From positions 1 to 6,851 of the forward strand of contig DFFN01000182.1 in assembly GCA_002369525.1 (NCBI GenBank): 6,851 nucleotides of DNA. Direction: 5' to 3'. This DNA comes from Lachnoclostridium sp. UBA3775 (GTDB taxonomy: Bacteria; Bacillota; Clostridia; Lachnospirales; Lachnospiraceae). A model generated the notes under the pieces. It saw only the letters and a list, made by a program, of their open reading frames with translations. It ran no database searches and was not told the DNA's origin. The position numbers and the translations under genes were made by a program. Numbering within the stretch: position 1 is the first letter of the stretch; every line of letters starts with the position of its first letter. Of this stretch, positions 1-3,567 are shown piece by piece.

Positions 1-457
1 GTGTGATGGTTACAGGCTTTGTCGGTTCTTCCGGTGTCTGTGTTGTTTCCGGTACCTTATCTCCGCCCGGTGAATCTGTTATCGCAGGTGTTGCACTTTC
101 CGTCGGAATCGGCTCCGTTCCTGTCGGATCAGTGTCTGTCGGATCAGTGTCAGCCGGAGTAAGCTCTGCCGGAGCAGGTGTCTCATCCGGCTTAACCGTC
201 TCCGTTATTGTCCCTGCAGGTATATCTCTTTCCGAAGATTCTGTTTCCGTTTTTTGTTCCGTTCCCGGTGTTGTTTCGGCTTCTTTACCGTCTGCTTCAC
301 CGTTATCCATAACAAAATCAGAGGCACCCGGTAAGGCTGCCTCCGATTTTTTGTTTTTTCCGCTTCCGTCACCGTAAAACCATGCGGCAGCAAGCAGCAT
401 TATGATAAGTAATGCCGCTGTCAGCCTGCCTCGGTTTTTAATAAGGAAACTTTTCAT
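1..457 (-). CDS. Membrane-anchored Pro/Thr/Glu-rich surface protein, C-terminus beyond window (possible DUF4430 protein)
   Basis: This is the N-terminal 152 residues of an extracellular protein that continues past the left edge. The start ATG (457-455) lies 2 nt after the TAA of the upstream 648-aa gene, with a weak purine-rich ribosome site (AAAGAAAAGAAG) inside that gene's last codons, so translation is probably coupled. The protein begins MKSFLIKNRGR, then a hydrophobic helix at about residues 12-28 without a lipobox, so a signal peptide or signal anchor. Residues 30-148 are a disordered linker rich in Pro, Thr, Glu and Asp, including the duplicated TDPTD/TDPTG. The visible sequence ends KPVTIT. 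The role is not visible. Position after a cobalamin riboswitch and a DUF4430/toroid protein suggests a second extracellular corrinoid-binding or delivery component; from memory, DUF4430 proteins often start their folded domain with a similar short beta strand, but that domain lies outside the window. Confidence 0.85.
   Translation of the reverse strand, partial: MKSFLIKNRGRLTAALLIIMLLAAAWFYGDGSGKNKKSEAALPGASDFVMDNGEADGKEAETTPGTEQKTETESSERDIPAGTITETVKPDETPAPAELTPADTDPTDTDPTGTEPIPTESATPAITDSPGGDKVPETTQTPEEPTKPVTIT
121..150. repeat. Perfect tandem duplication of a 15-bp unit
   Basis: The 15-base unit CTGTCGGATCAGTGT occurs twice back to back (121-135 and 136-150). It lies in the linker of the left-edge gene and, on the minus strand, encodes the repeated Thr-Asp-Pro-Thr unit. 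A copy-number change would alter linker length by five residues without a frameshift. Confidence 0.9.
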
Positions 458-459
458 TA

Positions 460-2406
460 TTATTGTTCTTCTTTTCTTTGTAAAAGCACTGCTCCGCCAA
501 GTGATGCAAGCGCAAGCATCGCAAGGATTACAGGTGCCGTACTGTCACCTGTCTCGGGTGAAGTATTGTCTTTTTCGGGTGTTGTGCTCTCTTCTTCCTT
601 CTGTTCTTCCTGTTCCTTCTGCTCTCCCTGTTCCTCTTTCTCTTCCCCGGCAGCCTTTACCTTAAAGAAGCTTTCGCCGTCTTTTCCGAGGTAGTATGCG
701 ACAAGTGCCTGATAGGACTGATAGCTTGCATATGCATTTGCTCCTCCGTCCTTTGAATGCTCAAACTGTCCGTCGCCAACATAGAAGAGGCAGATATTTT
801 CGATCAGGCCGACACCGTTCCTGCTGAATTCGGGATCTGCCTGCGGATCTCTTTTAAGGCTTGAAAGAGCGATCGCAACGGTAGATGCTGTCTCAGGGTT
901 TACTGTTCCACAGCTTGCATAGCTTCCGTCCTCGTTCTGAACCTTCTTAAGAAATTCAAGTGCCGCATCCACAGCCTTCTTTGCTTTTTCGTTCTTCTCT
1001 GCATAAGGAGCAAGCGCGGGTATGATCATCGCGGTTGTATCGATATCACTGTCTCCGCCTGCGCCCCAGGTAAAGCCGCCGTCTTCGTTCTGGTATTTAA
1101 GCACGGCGTTTACAAGCGCATCCCTGTCTGCCTGTTTGCCGCTCTTTGTTTCGGGTATTTCATATTCTGCGCTGTCAAGTGCAAGAAGCGCATAAACAGG
1201 ACCGCTGTAAAGACCTGTATCAACATACTCCATGTCCGCAAGGGGCTCAAGAAGGTTTACGCCCTCAACGTCCCTCGGGTCATAGCCGAGAGCGGTAAGC
1301 GCAAGTATAACCTTGGAATTTTCCGTTGAAGCCTTTTCGCTGAGCTTTGCTCCTTTTTCCTTTACAAGCGCCTTTACGCTGTCATAGTATTTTCCGGCAG
1401 CAGTCTTGTCGATAAGACCGGCTCTTGCAAGGGTAAATACCGCAAGATCGCTTCCGTAGGCAGGCTCGGTTGCCTCAAGCAATGCCTTGCCGCTCTTTTC
1501 ATATATCTCGTCAAGCTCGGGAACGTTTGCCGCCTCATCCGAAACTGCGATATTTACAGTGTAAACAATGCTCTCGGGCACTGCCATCTGCCATTGGCCT
1601 TCACCGTCCTGATACCAGGTGGCTGAACCAGGCCAGCTTTGGTCGGCAACGCCCACATAGAGCACATCGCCGTTTTTAAATGGTATCATGTCGCCCGAGC
1701 TGTAAAATGTATCTTTTGCCTGGTCATACTCCTTTCCCGAAGGAGCATAATCATTTACATACATCCTAACCTGATAATAGCCGTTGGCTGCCTTTGCATT
1801 TACAACAGCCTTTTCGGTGCCCTTGGGGAAGGTGAGTGTATATTCCTTGGTCTCCGAATCAAACTTTTTGTCAAGACTTCCCCTTGCCGATGAAAGCGAG
1901 GAAAGGATTGCCCTGCTGTCATAGCCGACACCGACATCGCTGCCGCCGTCAACGGAGAACATGAGTTTCAAAACGTCGCCGTCTTTAATGTATCCACCCG
2001 GATTACCGGCTGTCTTTACCGTCACATAGTCAAATCCCACATCGGGGCCCCAGTCGTTGATGATGCCCAAAAAGCCCGAGAAACTTCCGGCATCGCCGCT
2101 CTTTAAGCCCGACACTTCGCTAAGGTATCCGCCGTTTATCACAAGCTCTTTGTCAAGCTCTGCAGCCGCTCTTTTAAGAACCGCAGTCATCGTATCGTCG
2201 GCATAAATTTCTACCTCTGCAGACGAGCTTCCGGTCCAGGCCGCCCCGTCTTCCTTACTGAAGGTCGTATTCTCAATGAACACCGTAACCTTACCGACCG
2301 CTTCCTTGTCTTCGGCTTTGGCACTTTCGGGTGATGCAAAGAACACCCCGCCTGCCGCAAGCACGGCGATCAGAAGCCATGCAAGAAGTCTGTTAAATCT
2401 TTTCAT
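460..2406 (-). CDS. Sortase-anchored surface protein: DUF4430-like beta domain, cadherin-like sandwich, alpha/alpha-toroid
   Basis: A 648-aa exported protein. Residues 1-31 are a signal peptide (basic start, hydrophobic 7-23, probable cleavage near SAKA). Residues about 38-155 resemble DUF4430, the fold of the transcobalamin C-terminal domain: a TMTAVLKRA helix, GGYLSEVSGL, SGFLGIINDWG, and a closing YIKDGDVLKLMF strand. Residues about 165-290 resemble a cadherin-like beta-sandwich. Residues about 295-585 form helical toroid repeats with QNEDGGF (439-445) and QNEDGSY (490-496). The class II cyclase motif DxDDTA appears as DIDTTA (454-459), lacking the fourth-position Asp, so catalysis is unlikely. 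A Glu/Gln/Lys-rich linker (588-607) leads to SPETG (616-620), a membrane helix and the tail QRKEEQ: a variant sortase signal. The start has GAGAGG about 7 nt upstream and overlaps the previous stop (ATGA). Inferred role: wall-anchored cobalamin binding, based on folds and the riboswitch; adhesion or another ligand remains possible. Confidence 0.9.
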   Translation of the reverse strand: MKRFNRLLAWLLIAVLAAGGVFFASPESAKAEDKEAVGKVTVFIENTTFSKEDGAAWTGSSSAEVEIYADDTMTAVLKRAAAELDKELVINGGYLSEVSGLKSGDAGSFSGFLGIINDWGPDVGFDYVTVKTAGNPGGYIKDGDVLKLMFSVDGGSDVGVGYDSRAILSSLSSARGSLDKKFDSETKEYTLTFPKGTEKAVVNAKAANGYYQVRMYVNDYAPSGKEYDQAKDTFYSSGDMIPFKNGDVLYVGVADQSWPGSATWYQDGEGQWQMAVPESIVYTVNIAVSDEAANVPELDEIYEKSGKALLEATEPAYGSDLAVFTLARAGLIDKTAAGKYYDSVKALVKEKGAKLSEKASTENSKVILALTALGYDPRDVEGVNLLEPLADMEYVDTGLYSGPVYALLALDSAEYEIPETKSGKQADRDALVNAVLKYQNEDGGFTWGAGGDSDIDTTAMIIPALAPYAEKNEKAKKAVDAALEFLKKVQNEDGSYASCGTVNPETASTVAIALSSLKRDPQADPEFSRNGVGLIENICLFYVGDGQFEHSKDGGANAYASYQSYQALVAYYLGKDGESFFKVKAAGEEKEEQGEQKEQEEQKEEESTTPEKDNTSPETGDSTAPVILAMLALASLGGAVLLQRKEEQ

Positions 2407-2708
2407 TTGTCGTCCTCTCTTTTCTGAGCGTTTAGCCCGTTTTTTTCTGCTCTTTTTCGGAGCTTGGCAGCTTTTTTGCTTCTCTCGCGTTTAAGCCTGC
2501 TCTTTTCGGCAGCGCTTAAGGCCGGTTTTTCCTTAAGCTGCGCTTCTTCAAGGGCTCTTGGCCAGGGGCCGAGCTTCTGCTTGATCAGATTGACCTCTTC
2601 GGAAGAAAAATCGGATTTTTTCGGAAGCCTGTCCTCATCGATCTCTTCGGCCTTTTTTCGCAAAAGACCGATCGCATAATCTTTTTTTTCGTCCTTTTCT
2701 TCTTTCAT
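2403..2708 (-). CDS. Small highly charged protein with a possible HNH/homing-endonuclease-associated repeat
   Basis: A 101-aa protein, first gene after the riboswitch terminator. I place the start at the ATG at 2708-2706 (MKEEKDEKK) because AGAAGGG lies 4 nt upstream. The same frame is open up to 2873, but that extension would translate the terminator and the aptamer P1 helix; the ATG at 2723 has its AAAGG too close. There is no signal peptide or membrane segment. Residues 28-59 (RLPKKSDFSSEE, then IKQKLGPWPRALEEAQL) have the pattern of the short helical repeat associated with HNH/homing endonucleases (P..DF....I...G.W..AL..A.L), a weak match made by eye. Residues 60-101 are Lys/Arg/Glu-rich and probably helical. 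Its stop overlaps the start of the surface-protein gene. Function is unknown; a nucleic-acid-binding or regulatory role is a guess from charge and the repeat. Confidence 0.75.
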   Translation of the reverse strand: MKEEKDEKKDYAIGLLRKKAEEIDEDRLPKKSDFSSEEVNLIKQKLGPWPRALEEAQLKEKPALSAAEKSRLKRERSKKAAKLRKRAEKNGLNAQKREDDK

Positions 2709-2736
2709 ATGCCCTTCTGTCATGCCTTTAAGAAAT

Positions 2737-2773
2737 AAAAAAGCTCCCTCTGCCGTCCGGCAAAAAAAGGAGC
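2737..2773 (-). terminator. Intrinsic terminator of the riboswitch leader
   Basis: On the minus strand GCTCCTT (2773-2767) pairs with AGGGAGC (2749-2743), 7 bp with one G-U. A small GCC/GGC hairpin sits inside and six T follow (2742-2737). It lies between the cobalamin aptamer and the first gene, where a transcriptional riboswitch has its terminator. The 5' arm TGCTCC (2774-2769) is also complementary to GGAGCA (2922-2917) in the aptamer core, so the arm could be held by unliganded aptamer; that antiterminator is speculative. Confidence 0.8.
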
Positions 2774-2863
2774 ACGACAAACAAGACTTAAAACAGGCCG
2801 TCTTAAAAAAGGCCATGCGATAAGCCATGCTGATTGCCCTTCTTCTTGTCCAAGACTGCCTGA
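2774..2863 (-). other. Riboswitch linker between aptamer and terminator
   Basis: About 90 nt of untranslated leader. It has a 7-bp direct repeat GCATGGC twice (one copy near 2831-2825, one near 2819-2813) and a weak 5-bp hairpin AAGAC/GTCTT (2804-2783). No gene start with a credible ribosome site is seen. It is presumably the part of the expression platform that refolds with the terminator; I could not settle one alternative structure by eye. Confidence 0.5.
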
Positions 2864-2980
2864 TCGTATCCATGGGGGTATTCTGGCTTCGGCATATGCC
2901 TCACAGTAATGACAGTTGCTCCGGATTTCCACCGGATTCCCTATTATCTACTCGGTTTCCCTTTCGGACCACAGATACAC
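2864..2980 (-). ncRNA. Cobalamin riboswitch aptamer (compact)
   Basis: On the minus strand the conserved cobalamin-aptamer blocks occur in order: AGGGAA (2942-2937), GGTGGAAATCC (2933-2923) with P3 formed by TCCGG (2936-2932) and CCGGA (2924-2920), GCAACTGT (2919-2912), and the B12-box-like AAGCCAGAATACC (2889-2877). The ends close as P1: GTATCTGTGG (2978-2969) pairs with CCATGGATAC (2875-2866), 10 bp including two G-U wobbles. The segment between ACTGT and the B12 box is short and holds a GGCATATGCC palindrome (2900-2891), so this is a compact form without the long peripheral arms of large AdoCbl riboswitches. A terminator downstream implies transcriptional repression when cobalamin is bound. 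It governs the minus-strand operon of surface proteins. I am confident of the class; the sub-class and preferred cobalamin form are not decided here. Confidence 0.87.
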
Positions 2981-2992
2981 ATATTTAGTTTT

Positions 2993-3005
2993 GGGGCTTT
3001 GCCCC
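2993..3005 (-). other. Short 5' hairpin at the start of the riboswitch transcript
   Basis: GGGGC-AAA-GCCCC is a perfect 5-bp stem with a 3-nt loop beginning a few nucleotides after the predicted transcription start. It has no T-tract on either strand, so it does not look like a terminator. A 5' hairpin of this sort could protect the transcript end from decay; this is inference. Confidence 0.6.
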
Positions 3006-3014
3006 GTCCGTTAA

Positions 3015-3043
3015 ATCATAACACACAAGCAAAAAGAATGCAA
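3015..3043 (-). promoter_or_regulatory. Promoter of the cobalamin-riboswitch operon
   Basis: On the minus strand TTGCAT (3043-3038), a 17-bp spacer and TATGAT (3020-3015) form a sigma-70/SigA-type promoter. TG at the extended -10 position (TGTTATGAT) compensates for the weak -35. Transcription would start near 3008, about 28 nt before the aptamer P1 helix. Confidence 0.75.
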
Positions 3044-3078
3044 GAATTTTATAATATGCTTCCGAACTCAAAAAAAAC

Positions 3079-3108
3079 TTTACAAATCTCCCCGTCAGAG
3101 TATATAAT
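3079..3108 (+). promoter_or_regulatory. Promoter of the copper operon
   Basis: TTTACA (3079-3084), an 18-bp spacer and TATAAT (3103-3108) match SigA consensus at 5/6 and 6/6. The start would be near 3115, giving a leader of about 50 nt before the first ATG. The -35 is 36 bp from the divergent -35 at 3043, so the two polymerases bind back to back. I see no clear CopY box (TACA..TGTA) and no convincing CsoR palindrome. Confidence 0.75.
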
Positions 3109-3165
3109 GTTTATATAGTTAGAATAAGCTAATCAATAAATGTTCAATTAATGAGGTAAGAAATA

Positions 3166-3567
3166 ATGAATGTTTTTTTATCAATAAATCCAGGCACCGC
3201 AGTTGTCCTCGGAATACTGATAGGCTTTGTTGTGCTGGCCGTTAAGAGCTCAGTAAAGCATCTTAAAGGTGAAGGAGGCTGCTGCGGAGGCGGCGGTTCA
3301 TGTTCCGCGCGCCCCGAGCCCAAGGAACTTGACGGGCCGGTGATCTGCAAAAAGATCGTTAAGATCTCCGGTATGCACTGCGAGAACTGCAGAAATTCCA
3401 TTGAAAGAGCCGTCAACAAAATTGACGGGGCATCCTGCCGCGTGGATCTGAAAAAAGGCGCTGCGGAGGTTTTGCTTGACCGCGAAGTCAGTGACGAAGC
3501 TCTTCGGTTCGCAATTGAAAGACTTGATTTTAAAGTGCAGGAAATAAAGGAGGAGCCGCGCGGATGA
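3166..3567 (+). CDS. Membrane-anchored HMA-domain metal-binding protein
   Basis: A 133-aa protein that probably binds Cu(I) at the inner membrane face and passes it to CopA. Residues about 10-27 form one transmembrane helix, followed by Lys residues (K27, K31, K34), which by the positive-inside rule puts the rest in the cytoplasm. A Cys/Gly segment GGCCGGGGSC follows (C39, C40, C46), like the tail of FeoB-associated Cys-rich membrane proteins. Residues about 60-127 are a heavy-metal-associated domain with the motif GMHCENC (69-75; ligands C72 and C75). The start has GAGGT 8 nt upstream. Its TGA overlaps the copA ATG (ATGA), indicating co-translation. A wholly soluble CopZ would lack the helix, so this is a tethered variant. 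Copper is inferred from the partner ATPase; another soft metal is possible but less likely. Confidence 0.9.
   Translation: MNVFLSINPGTAVVLGILIGFVVLAVKSSVKHLKGEGGCCGGGGSCSARPEPKELDGPVICKKIVKISGMHCENCRNSIERAVNKIDGASCRVDLKKGAAEVLLDREVSDEALRFAIERLDFKVQEIKEEPRG

Noticed and set aside
3..377. Plus-strand open frame rich in Ser/Val/Gly
   Set aside because: It is the antisense of the Pro/Thr/Glu-rich linker of the minus-strand gene; the low-complexity codons keep the other strand open. No ribosome site is seen.
925..1100. Active squalene/terpene cyclase or prenyltransferase
   Set aside because: The toroid has QW-like repeats, but the acid motif is DIDTTA rather than DxDDTA, and the protein is exported and wall-anchored, so a binding role fits better.
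2709..2873. N-terminal extension of the 101-aa gene to the ATG at 2873
   Set aside because: It would translate the terminator and the 3' strand of the aptamer P1 helix, has no ribosome site, and its composition differs from the rest of the protein.
2993..3005. GGGGC/GCCCC hairpin as a transcription terminator
   Set aside because: There is no T-tract after it on either strand, and it lies just inside the predicted riboswitch transcript, so it is more likely a 5' end hairpin.
3119..3160. Metal-regulator operator in the copper leader (TTAG/CTAA repeat and TGTTCA half-site)
   Set aside because: The arms are only 4 bp and the half-site has no good partner; chance matches in AT-rich leader sequence are expected.
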